Of a stretch of DNA of 7,250 nucleotides, positions 1 to 5,449 are shown in pieces. The position numbers were made by a program, and so were the translations under genes. The notes beneath the pieces were generated by a model that was not told the DNA's origin, searched no databases, and was given only the letters and a program-made list of their open reading frames with translations. Each line of letters opens with the position of its first letter. The stretch's first letter is position 1. Source of the stretch: an uncultured Bacilli bacterium (GTDB taxonomy: Bacteria > Bacillota_I > Bacilli_A > RF39 > UBA660); contig CANQUW010000053.1 of assembly GCA_947627145.1 (NCBI GenBank), positions 1 to 7,250 on the forward strand, given 5' to 3'.

Positions 1-69
1 ATTTTCATCATTAACGACATCAAAATATTCATCTTTGATGTGATATAAATAACCTGTTTTTATTTTCAT
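1..69 (-). CDS. Type III toxin-antitoxin endoribonuclease, CptN/ToxN-like (N-terminal 23 codons only)
   Basis: The gene runs off the left edge of the window; only its first 23 codons are present, beginning MKIKTGYLYHIKDEYF. I chose the ATG at 69 because GGAG (79-82) lies 9 nt upstream of it; an in-frame ATG at 84 is possible but has no Shine-Dalgarno site. Type III toxins are sequence-specific endoribonucleases held inactive by their own repeat RNA. The identification rests mainly on context: immediately upstream are a consensus promoter, two tandem pseudoknot repeats and a terminator, which is the textbook type III order. The N-terminal residues also resemble CptN-type toxins from gut Bacillota as I remember them, but 23 residues are too few to be certain of the family. 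The CptN, ToxN and TenpN families all remain possible, with CptN favoured by the small number of long repeats. Confidence 0.7.
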   Translation of the reverse strand, partial: MKIKTGYLYHIKDEYFDVVNDEN

Positions 70-103
70 TGTCATCAGCTCCATAAAAAGTATACCACAA
101 AGC

Positions 104-134
104 AAAAGAAAACTCCATCTTACGATGAAGTTTT
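104..134 (-). terminator. Terminator between type III antitoxin RNA and toxin gene
   Basis: On the minus strand an 11-bp stem (124-134 with 109-119, one G.T pair) closes a GTAA tetraloop at 120-123. A broken T tract (TTTTCTTTTGCTTT) follows. In type III systems such a terminator lets most transcripts end as antitoxin RNA while occasional read-through makes toxin mRNA. Its position 35-40 nt before the toxin start fits that role. Confidence 0.85.
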
Positions 135-140
135 TCTACA

Positions 141-238
141 TTTTCAACCAGGATCATTTATTAGTCGCACCACCTGGAAGCGAAAAACATTGTCGCCTGG
201 AATCATTTATTATTCGCACCATCCAGAAGCGAAAAACA
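141..238 (-). repeat. Two 49-nt tandem antitoxin repeats with covarying stems
   Basis: Repeat 1 is 141-189 and repeat 2 is 190-238; they abut exactly and agree at 39 of 49 positions. In repeat 1, CCAGG (148-152) pairs with CCTGG (173-177), and TCGC (165-168) pairs with GCGA (180-183). In repeat 2, CTGGA (197-201) pairs with TCCAG (222-226), and TTCGC (213-217) pairs with GCGAA (229-233). The first stem differs at three base pairs between repeats and all three changes are compensatory. The two stems interleave, which makes a pseudoknot. There are no unique spacers, so this is not a CRISPR array. Confidence 0.9.
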
Positions 239-265
239 TTTTCACACTTTCACAAATGCAATATA

Positions 266-294
266 AGTATACTATATTTTTTTGAAAATGTCAA
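266..294 (-). promoter_or_regulatory. Consensus sigma-A promoter of the type III TA locus
   Basis: On the minus strand a perfect -35 TTGACA (289-294) and a near-perfect -10 TATACT (266-271) are separated by exactly 17 nt. Transcription should start near 259, just ahead of the antitoxin repeats. Such a strong promoter fits the need for excess antitoxin RNA. A 9-bp inverted repeat (GTATACTAT at 267-275, ATAGTATAC at 295-303) overlaps the -10 box and abuts the -35 box, and could be an operator. Confidence 0.88.
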
Positions 295-303
295 ATAGTA
301 TAC

Positions 304-390
304 ATTAATAATATATACATTTTGTTAAAAAAAATTCCTTTTTCTAAAACTTATTATTTGTTTTTCACAATATTTTTTCCAACCTTCAAT
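304..390. other. AT-rich spacer with no recognised gene
   Basis: I see no open reading frame with a ribosome binding site, no strong hairpin and no promoter pair here. It separates the type III locus from hairpin RNA copy A. Confidence 0.5.
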
Positions 391-429
391 AAAAAGACCT
401 AGGGCTTCTAAAGTTTCCTAGGTACCACT
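391..429 (-). ncRNA. Small hairpin RNA unit, copy A (candidate abiF-type RNA)
   Basis: The predicted RNA starts AGTGGTACC and contains a 25-nt hairpin at 398-422: CCTAGG arms (398-403 and 417-422) around an inner CTT/AAG pairing. It then runs into TCTTTTT (397-391), so the hairpin can act as its own terminator. A promoter lies directly upstream. Copies B and C share the hairpin and the preceding AGTRGTGC. This copy lies to the left of the ppdK-tail repeat at 473-490, so it may be outside the inserted island. Assignment to the abiF RNA motif is from memory and from the neighbouring Abi_2 gene. Confidence 0.6.
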
Positions 430-435
430 AAATAT

Positions 436-463
436 ATAATAACATATATTTATATTTTTTCAA
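436..463 (-). promoter_or_regulatory. Promoter of hairpin RNA copy A
   Basis: TTGAAA (458-463) and TATTAT (436-441) are 16 nt apart on the minus strand. The expected start, 7 nt past the -10 box, is position 429, exactly where the shared AGTGGTGC-like sequence begins. The same arrangement is seen for copy C, which raises confidence in both. Confidence 0.65.
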
Positions 464-472
464 CTATTTTTT

Positions 473-490
473 AGCATTTAGTACAGCTTG
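473..490. repeat. Duplicated ppdK 3'-end sequence: candidate attachment site (distal copy)
   Basis: AGCATTTAGTACAGCTTG matches AGCGTTTAGTACAGCTTG at 5664-5681 in ppdK at 17 of 18 positions. On the minus strand it reads as codons QAVLNA followed by AAA AAA TAG, so it still looks like a ppdK C-terminus with a stop. It is best read as the far attachment site of an element that entered the 3' end of ppdK; the tail here would be the original host tail and the one at 5649 the tail brought by the element. Confidence 0.65.
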
Positions 491-576
491 TGTTGTAATC
501 AGGTTAGGACAGCAATTATTTAATTAAACTTACCAAGATGACAAATTATATTATAATATACAACTCTATTATATCA

Positions 577-643
577 TAAAAGCCTAGTTATTAAAACTAG
601 ACTTTGAATGACTTAGAGCTTCTAAAGTTTTCTAAGCACCACT
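577..643 (-). ncRNA. Small hairpin RNA unit, copy B, with extra terminator hairpin
   Basis: The RNA begins AGTGGTGC at 643 and carries the same hairpin as copies A and C at 612-636, but the arms are CTTAGA and TCTAAG instead of CCTAGG and CCTAGG. Both changed base pairs are compensatory, which supports an RNA structure. It lacks the T tract after the hairpin. Instead a second stem of 11 bp follows (595-605 with 579-589, one T.G pair), ending in CTTTT. The unit starts about 30 nt after the abi stop codon. A possible -10 TATAAT (650-655) precedes it but the -35 is poor, so it may be made by read-through from abi. Confidence 0.6.
578..605 (-). terminator. Terminator-like hairpin after Abi_2 gene and RNA copy B
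   Basis: An 11-bp stem (595-605 pairing with 579-589) with a 5-nt loop is followed by a short TTTT on the minus strand. It probably ends the abi transcript and copy B. The T tract is short, so it may be inefficient. Confidence 0.5.
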
Positions 644-672
644 CTTTATTATTATATTATAAAAATATATAA

Positions 673-1542
673 TTATACATTAGGATATCCCATAATTCGT
701 AAAACATTAACTATATCAATAGATTTTAATTTTCTTTCAAGTGTTTTTATTTCTTTTTTTATAGATTTGATTAAATCATTATATTGGCTTTTATCTAAAA
801 TAATCTCCATCGCTCTAATCATCATATATAAATTTGTTAAATTATCTCTAGACTTATACGTAGAATCAATTTCTTTAAACTTTAAAGTATATTTATCTCT
901 ATAGCAAAACAAACGATCATTATGAGCACAAATGTTTCTAACATTAGTAAGACATCTTAAAATTTGTTTAAGAAGTGCATCTGATATTTTAAACTTCTTA
1001 GCCAGTATTTGTCTATCACTTTGTTTTAATAAACCATAGTAACTACTAATAACTCCAAATGTTAATATTTTTGTTAGAACAAAAGGAGGAACAAATCCAT
1101 ATTTATCTTTATAATGTGTAATTGCAAGATGAACACCATAATTATGTTTAATTTCTTTTCTTATCTTAGAAAGCAAATTACGTCTTGTTTTAGAACTAAT
1201 ATTATTATCTAAATTATTAATATTTAAATAAGAGTCTATCCCATAAACGCTTGAAATATGATTAGCAATCAAAGATTTTATTACAGTTTCTACTTCTAAA
1301 GAATATTTCAACATTATTAATTTTAAATTCTTATCAAATTCATACAAAGCATATATTTCATCAAAGGTAACATTGGGCAAATAATCATTATTACAATTCT
1401 TAAAAGTATACTTATAACTATTAATTATTGAATAATAAGTATATTTTTCTAATTTTTTTAAAGCTGATTTTCTATTTTCAATAATAACATTCTTATCTTC
1501 TAAATAATCTAGTAATTCCTCATTTGTTTTATATTGTTTCAT
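673..1542 (-). CDS. Abi_2 family (AbiD/AbiF-type) abortive-infection HEPN protein
   Basis: The product is 289 residues. Family landmarks are visible in order: an N-terminal helical part with LEKYTYYSIINSY (31-43), LEVETVIKSLI (82-92), the stretch GFVPPFVLTKILTFG (159-173), and RNICAHN (202-208), ending in MGYP (284-287), typical of Abi_2 proteins. R202 and H207 form the R-x4-H motif of HEPN ribonucleases, so the protein probably cuts RNA and causes growth arrest on phage infection; this is known for the superfamily and inferred here. I start at ATG 1542, not at the upstream in-frame TTG (1566), because GGAGG at 1554-1558 lies inside that extension. No promoter lies between RNA copy C and the gene, so it must be transcribed through that hairpin and T tract, the layout of an RNA antitoxin with its toxin. 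Confidence 0.87.
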   Translation of the reverse strand: MKQYKTNEELLDYLEDKNVIIENRKSALKKLEKYTYYSIINSYKYTFKNCNNDYLPNVTFDEIYALYEFDKNLKLIMLKYSLEVETVIKSLIANHISSVYGIDSYLNINNLDNNISSKTRRNLLSKIRKEIKHNYGVHLAITHYKDKYGFVPPFVLTKILTFGVISSYYGLLKQSDRQILAKKFKISDALLKQILRCLTNVRNICAHNDRLFCYRDKYTLKFKEIDSTYKSRDNLTNLYMMIRAMEIILDKSQYNDLIKSIKKEIKTLERKLKSIDIVNVLRIMGYPNV

Positions 1543-1553
1543 ATATTTTATTA

Positions 1554-1558
1554 CCTCC
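1554..1558 (-). promoter_or_regulatory. Ribosome binding site of the Abi_2 gene, directly after RNA copy C
   Basis: GGAGG lies 11 nt before ATG 1542 and decides that start. The sequence just upstream is the T tract (TTTTTGTTTTT, 1559-1569) of hairpin RNA copy C, so transcripts that stop at the T tract lack the ribosome binding site. Confidence 0.75.
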
Positions 1559-1560
1559 AA

Positions 1561-1605
1561 AAACAAAAATGACCTAGGGCTTCTAAAGTTTCCTAGGCAC
1601 TACTC
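1561..1605 (-). ncRNA. Small hairpin RNA unit, copy C, leader of the Abi_2 gene (candidate abiF-type RNA)
   Basis: The predicted RNA starts GAGTAGTGCC at 1605, forms the shared 25-nt hairpin at 1573-1597 with CCTAGG arms, and runs into TTTTTGTTTTT. It has its own promoter and ends immediately before the abi ribosome binding site. The hairpin plus T tract looks like a terminator or attenuator, so most transcripts would be short RNA and a few would be abi mRNA. A structured RNA motif named abiF has been described next to Abi_2 genes; I believe this is an instance but cannot compare it with the published consensus here. Confidence 0.68.
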
Positions 1606-1611
1606 GATATA

Positions 1612-1640
1612 ATAATAGCATATTTTTTATATAAAATCAA
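1612..1640 (-). promoter_or_regulatory. Promoter of hairpin RNA copy C and Abi_2 gene
   Basis: TTGATT (1635-1640) and TATTAT (1612-1617) are separated by 17 nt, with the start expected at 1605, where the conserved AGTRGTGCC begins. The rest of the gap up to 1742 is AT-rich with no further feature that I can support, and no clear terminator for the upstream ATPase gene. Confidence 0.65.
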
Positions 1641-1742
1641 TATATTTTAATTATGATTTAAAAAATTTTTAGTTTATGAATATTATAAATAACACTATAC
1701 GATATACAATATAACATAATATAATATATAGTAATTAAAATT

Positions 1743-4016
1743 TTAAACTTTTATAAGTTCTTTTTTCTCCTTGCGACTTGAAGAAGATATTTCAGATTTA
1801 TTATTACTATTTCTAATCTCTTTCTCCTCTTCACTTTCTTCTTGCATCATCATTTTATAATGACTCTCTTGTCCAAGCACTATAAATATTTTTTTGAAAA
1901 TTTTAAATGCATTTTGATTGGCATTTTCATCAGGAGCTATATATAATCCATCCATTATACTATGTGAACCATCATTTATATAACTAAGTAATGATTTAAC
2001 AATTATTTTATCATTATCATCAAATTTATTTATCAAATCTAAATTATTATTATTTGGACCACCCATACCTATTGTATTCAAATATTGTTCTAAAATTCTT
2101 CTCATTACATTTAAATTAGAATCATCGCTATAATCTTTTTTTCTCAATTTGTCCCATAATAAATCATATTGATTTTTGATAGGATTTTTATTTTCATTGT
2201 TTTTAATAATTGAGTTTCCATTAATTTTTTGAACCACAAAATATGCGATATTTTGTGAAATTCTTCTTCTACTTCTTTCATTGTATCCATATGATACTTC
2301 TTTAAAAAAATATAAATTATGAGAAAGAATAAACATCTGTTTAATATTTCTTTTGTTTTCTAAGCACAAATTAATTAAATTTCTAATTAAAGTACTAATA
2401 ATAAACAATGTATTGCTATCCATACTTGTTACAGGATCATCAATAACCAGAATATGATTTTCATGTAAACCGCTTCTTGTTCTACTTCCAAATACTAAAT
2501 TATAAAAATATAAAAATGAAATAAAAGCTGATTCACCTTCACTTAAAGTTTCGGATGCATCTGTATTATCAGACCTTACTATTGAATAAGTTAAATGATC
2601 AGTATTTTCTATTAGTTTAAAATTTGTATAATTGAACTTTCTTAATATATCATTTATATTGTTAACTGTTTTAGTTATACTAGTAACAGAATTTTCTAGT
2701 TCTTTTATTTCTATATCTAATTCTTTTTTAGTTATTTTCATAGTTTCAAACAACGTTTGTAAATTATATAAATCCTTTTCCAACTTCAATTTAGTCTCTA
2801 TATAAATAGATATATCATCATTACCTATATGTCTTATAAAATGCCATCCAGCTTCTATTAGTTTAAGCTTATTTTGAGCAATATTTTTAATTTTATTATT
2901 GTCTTCTTCTATTTTTCTATTTAAATTTACAATATATTCACTAAATTCATCTAAAATAGATATCGAATCAGGAAAGTTGCATATATACTTAAGATTTTTA
3001 TTTTTATTTTCTAATTCTTTTTCGACTAGATTAAGATAAGTATTAACTCTAATAATTAGTTCACTATCTTTGAATAATTCAACATTCTCATTAATTATTG
3101 AATTTATTTCATTAATTCTATTTTTTAAATCGTTCATCTTATTATTAAAATCTATCTTATCTTGTTGGTATTTTCTATCATATAATTTATATATGTCTTT
3201 TATAAAATCACGGCTTAATTGATTTTGACAAAAAGGACATAATCTATGAGAGTTTTCTAAAAAAGAAATACCCTGTTCTACCCAACTGCTATTATCAAGA
3301 TCTTTTATTAGTTTTGATAGTTTTACATCTTTATTTTCTATTATTTCTTTAACAAAAATGGGTGAAGAAATATATTTCTTAATTTGCTCTAAATTGAATA
3401 CTTGTATCATTTTTCTTTCTTGTAAATTATCTTTAAATAATAGTGTGTATTCATCAATTAACTTTTCTTCCGAGAAAACTTCGTCTACATATTCTGTTTC
3501 AAGACATTTATCAAAAAATGTTTCTTTCTTTCCTACATTTCCTTTAAATAATTCTGGAAATTTCTCATAATACTTTTTTCTATATTTTTTCCAAAAAACA
3601 TCCGAACTTGAAATTTTTAATTTTTCAATTTCTTTCTTTTTTTCTTTTATTTCCACTAATGTTTTATTTATATCTGAATTAATATTTTCCTTTTTCTCAT
3701 TTAATAATTTTATTTGTTTATATTTTTCTTCAGACTCTTCTCCAAAAGTATAAATCCCTCGTAATTGTGTTTCAGAATTAAAATTAATTTTTATAAAATC
3801 TTGATTATAAACAAGTGTATTGCATTTTCCATTTTCATCATAACTAATATCGCAATTATGAAAAATTGGATTTGATGGATTTTCTATGAGTCTAGTTATA
3901 GTTGTCTTTCCAGTTCCATTATTCCCATACAAAAAATTTATTTTATTGGCACCTATAATTTGTTCGGTTTTGCCATTATAAGTAGCAACCTGTTTTATCT
4001 TTATACTATCAATCAT
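1743..4016 (-). CDS. RloC/PrrC-like ABC ATPase (AAA_13) with zinc-hook CPFC and C-terminal anticodon-nuclease-like residues
   Basis: The 757-residue protein has a split ABC ATPase: Walker A GNNGTGKT (31-38), a VYNQDFI segment (69-75), ABC signature LSEGE (491-495), Walker B with DDP (HILVIDDP, 521-528) and switch His566 (ILSHN). Between the halves are Lys/Glu-rich coiled-coil segments around CPFC (260-263), which resembles the zinc hook of RloC. The C-terminal part has R639-x3-E643 and NDGSH with His685, matching the Arg-Glu-His triad of the PrrC/RloC anticodon nuclease. RloC and PrrC cut or excise at the tRNA anticodon when phage or DNA damage is sensed; the same role is inferred here. No type I restriction genes, the usual PrrC partners, are in the window. 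ATG 4016 is supported by GGAGGT (4021-4026). The last 30 residues are a charged, low-complexity tail. An AAA_13 ATPase of another defence system is the alternative. Confidence 0.8.
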   Translation of the reverse strand: MIDSIKIKQVATYNGKTEQIIGANKINFLYGNNGTGKTTITRLIENPSNPIFHNCDISYDENGKCNTLVYNQDFIKINFNSETQLRGIYTFGEESEEKYKQIKLLNEKKENINSDINKTLVEIKEKKKEIEKLKISSSDVFWKKYRKKYYEKFPELFKGNVGKKETFFDKCLETEYVDEVFSEEKLIDEYTLLFKDNLQERKMIQVFNLEQIKKYISSPIFVKEIIENKDVKLSKLIKDLDNSSWVEQGISFLENSHRLCPFCQNQLSRDFIKDIYKLYDRKYQQDKIDFNNKMNDLKNRINEINSIINENVELFKDSELIIRVNTYLNLVEKELENKNKNLKYICNFPDSISILDEFSEYIVNLNRKIEEDNNKIKNIAQNKLKLIEAGWHFIRHIGNDDISIYIETKLKLEKDLYNLQTLFETMKITKKELDIEIKELENSVTSITKTVNNINDILRKFNYTNFKLIENTDHLTYSIVRSDNTDASETLSEGESAFISFLYFYNLVFGSRTRSGLHENHILVIDDPVTSMDSNTLFIISTLIRNLINLCLENKRNIKQMFILSHNLYFFKEVSYGYNERSRRRISQNIAYFVVQKINGNSIIKNNENKNPIKNQYDLLWDKLRKKDYSDDSNLNVMRRILEQYLNTIGMGGPNNNNLDLINKFDDNDKIIVKSLLSYINDGSHSIMDGLYIAPDENANQNAFKIFKKIFIVLGQESHYKMMMQEESEEEKEIRNSNNKSEISSSSRKEKKELIKV

Positions 4017-4041
4017 AAAAACCTCCGTAATAATTACTTAT

Positions 4042-4050
4042 ATTATAACA
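4042..4050 (-). promoter_or_regulatory. Extended -10 promoter of the RloC-like gene
   Basis: On the minus strand TGTTATAAT (TGN plus a perfect TATAAT at 4042-4047) lies 25 nt upstream of the ATG at 4016, with GGAGGT between. I see no good -35 box, which an extended -10 can tolerate. This suggests that the ATPase gene can be expressed separately from the ParB-like gene 68 nt upstream. Confidence 0.55.
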
Positions 4051-4084
4051 CAAAAAAACACAAAATTATTATTTAATTAAGATT

Positions 4085-4561
4085 TTAACGTGTTTTTCTG
4101 ATATAATTTTTTATTGCTTCAATAATATATTGTTCTATATATCTTTTATCTCTTTTTAATAACTCTTTAGGTAATACTGATTCTATCTTATCTTTATTAA
4201 AAGTAATCTTATCATTCTGATTACCTTTCTTTTCCTCGAGTATTTTTTCTACTGAATCAAAATCTAATTCATGCCTCTTACTTAATTTTCTAATTCTTAT
4301 TGCTTGAGCTCTATTTGGAGTTAAATCTTCATATTCTATTATATTAAAAAGTAAATTTTGCTCATCTTTATTTAAATAAGACAACTCAACAGCCGTTGTT
4401 ATTCCTAAAGTTAAATAAGTCCTTCTATCATGAATAATAGTGTCATCAACTATTTTTAATAATTCTGGTATTAAATAAGTAAGTCTTATATATCTTCTTA
4501 CTTGTTCACGAGATTCTCCACTTACTTTAGCTATTAGTTCTACTGATGTTAACTTCTGCAC
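4085..4561 (-). CDS. ParB-like protein, C-terminal part (second frame; probably a -1 frameshift product)
   Basis: This frame encodes the helix-turn-helix and C-terminal part of a ParB/Spo0J-type protein: SVELIAKVSGESREQVRRYI (residues 6-25) is the ParB DNA-binding HTH, followed by a family-like AVELSYL (about 57-63) and a charged C-terminus with an intact end. It is in the -1 frame relative to the upstream ORF (4549-4947) and overlaps it. The only nearby start is GTG at 4561, with no Shine-Dalgarno site. In this frame the coding extends back to the A8 run as KKQTSTQD, joining smoothly to HQGKK of the upstream frame. A -1 slip at A AAA AAC would give a 287-residue ParB. A one-base loss in the A run, real or from sequencing, is the alternative. 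Confidence 0.8.
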   Translation of the reverse strand: MQKLTSVELIAKVSGESREQVRRYIRLTYLIPELLKIVDDTIIHDRRTYLTLGITTAVELSYLNKDEQNLLFNIIEYEDLTPNRAQAIRIRKLSKRHELDFDSVEKILEEKKGNQNDKITFNKDKIESVLPKELLKRDKRYIEQYIIEAIKNYIRKTR

Positions 4562-4947
4562 ATCTTGTGTAGAAGTTTGTTTTTTTTACCCTGATGTTTT
4601 ATTGCATCTAATTTCATCTTATATGCAAAAGCTTTTTCTGAAGGTAATATTTTATTTCTGTATATATTAGAATCAACCATATAAATTGTAGCTTCATCAT
4701 CATTTAATTCTTCTATATAACATTCAGCCTCAACTTCTCCAATTAATTCAAGCGCTAGTTTTCTTCTGTGTCCTGATAACATCTCAAATTTTTTATCATC
4801 TTTTTTTCTAACAACCAATGGATTCAATAATCCATTTTCTTTTATACTTACTACCAGTTCTTTTAACGAATCATCTTTTATTACTTTAAAAGGATGATTT
4901 TTAAATGGTATTATGTCTTTTAATTTTATTTTAACTAAATTTCTCAT
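4549..4947 (-). CDS. ParB-like protein, N-terminal CTP-binding (ParB/Srx) domain (first frame)
   Basis: The frame gives 132 residues. It has the ParB N-terminal fold signature: KLKDIIPFKNHPF (8-20), LVVSIKENGLLNPLVVR (31-47), the CTP-binding GHRR box (59-62), and a second box DSNIYR (92-97). The ParB/RepB/Spo0J family binds centromere-like sites and acts in partition or, in mobile elements, in regulation. The helix-turn-helix half is encoded in the overlapping -1 frame (4085-4561). Without frameshifting the product ends after KNKLLHKMCRS and would be the CTP-binding domain alone. ATG 4947 lies 5 nt after the stop of the XRE gene, and its Shine-Dalgarno AAGGAGA (4957-4963) overlaps the last codons of that gene, so the two are co-transcribed and probably translationally coupled. 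No ParA is visible in the window. Confidence 0.83.
   Translation of the reverse strand: MRNLVKIKLKDIIPFKNHPFKVIKDDSLKELVVSIKENGLLNPLVVRKKDDKKFEMLSGHRRKLALELIGEVEAECYIEELNDDEATIYMVDSNIYRNKILPSEKAFAYKMKLDAIKHQGKKNKLLHKMCRS
4551..4585 (-). promoter_or_regulatory. Candidate programmed -1 frameshift site: slippery heptamer plus stem-loop
   Basis: In the reading frame of the first ParB part the sequence is GGT AAA AAA AAC, so A AAA AAC (4585-4579) is a classical X XXY YYZ heptamer inside an A8 run. One nucleotide later a stem-loop begins: AACTTCT (4577-4571) pairs perfectly with AGAAGTT (4557-4551), and CACA (4569-4566) pairs with TGTG (4562-4559), with an AGA loop and one A.C mismatch. The zero-frame stop TAA (4549-4551) sits at the base of the stem. 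The 1-nt spacer is shorter than the usual 5-9 nt. Confidence 0.6.
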
Positions 4948-4952
4948 ATATT

Positions 4953-5426
4953 TTAATCTCCTTCTTCAATTTGAAAAGTTAGTTTCCATTCTATATACTC
5001 TTCATAGCTTATTTCTCTAGATTTTCTTTTTTGTCTCATTTCGTTCCATTCATCCATGAATTTATTTATTTTAATATCTGTTGTAGTTGCAAATTGTTCC
5101 GAAATAGATAGATCAATATTTATTTTGGGATATAATTCTTCCAACCACAAAAATATATAAATAATATCTAAAGGATTTTTAAAATCATAGCATTTAATTG
5201 AATATAAATTAATATCTAATATATTAGCTATTTCTAAAAGTCTATCTTTAGTTGGAACTCTATTTCCATTTTCGTATCTTGCCATAGTTCTTCTTCTGTT
5301 TTCATCTGTTAAGCCTAACTTGTTTGAAACTTCATCTTGTGTCAATTTTTTAAATTGTCTGGCAAAAGCAATTCTTGATCCTTGTGACAAATCATTTAAT
5401 TTTGGTTTTAGATAAATATATCGCAT
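4953..5426 (-). CDS. XRE-family helix-turn-helix transcriptional regulator
   Basis: The 157-residue protein has a Cro/C1-type HTH at about residues 14-73: KLTQDEVSNKLGLTDENRRR (27-46), then MARYENGNRVPTKDRLLEIA (48-67) and NILDIN. The C-terminal half is a helical, Trp-containing and charged segment (WLEELYP 94-100, WNEMRQKRKSR 117-127) of a type I do not recognise; it may be for dimerisation or partner binding. ATG 5426 is preceded by a full AAGGAGGTGA (5431-5440). It heads the gene pair with the ParB-like gene, 5 nt apart. Upstream is an imperfect palindrome that it could bind itself. Such regulator plus ParB pairs are common at the edge of mobile elements, where they control element genes; its target here is unknown. 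Confidence 0.85.
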   Translation of the reverse strand: MRYIYLKPKLNDLSQGSRIAFARQFKKLTQDEVSNKLGLTDENRRRTMARYENGNRVPTKDRLLEIANILDINLYSIKCYDFKNPLDIIYIFLWLEELYPKINIDLSISEQFATTTDIKINKFMDEWNEMRQKRKSREISYEEYIEWKLTFQIEEGD

Positions 5427-5449
5427 TTTTTCACCTCCTTCTTTACATC

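Larger units (their letters stand above)
104..259 (-). ncRNA. Type III antitoxin RNA (ToxI/CptI-like), two pseudoknot repeats
   Basis: This is the transcript expected from the promoter at 266-294, about 155 nt long, ending at the terminator at 104-134. It contains a short leader (239-259), two 49-nt repeats (190-238, then 141-189) and the terminator hairpin. Each repeat can form two interleaved stems, the H-type pseudoknot seen in known type III antitoxins, which bind and inhibit the toxin. The motif TGAAAATG occurs just before the first repeat and just after the last one, so it could be where toxin cuts out the mature units; that is inference. The start site is estimated from the -10 box. 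Confidence 0.82.

Noticed and set aside
141..238. CRISPR-like array
   Set aside because: The two repeats abut with no spacers, differ at 10 of 49 positions, and form pseudoknots behind a promoter and ahead of a toxin-like ORF; type III antitoxin explains them fully.
1543..1566. Upstream TTG start for the Abi_2 gene
   Set aside because: The extension would be translated from the T tract and across the GGAGG ribosome binding site; ATG 1542 is the sensible start.
391..1605. The three hairpin copies as terminal repeats of an insertion sequence
   Set aside because: All three are in the same orientation, vary by compensatory stem changes, and have promoters; no transposase is present.
1690..1715. 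TATACGATATA palindrome as an operator
   Set aside because: The stretch is almost pure AT with many such chance palindromes and is not placed on a promoter I can recognise.
3358..3570. 70-codon plus-strand ORF
   Set aside because: It lies wholly inside the RloC-like gene on the other strand, has no ribosome binding site and no recognisable protein features.
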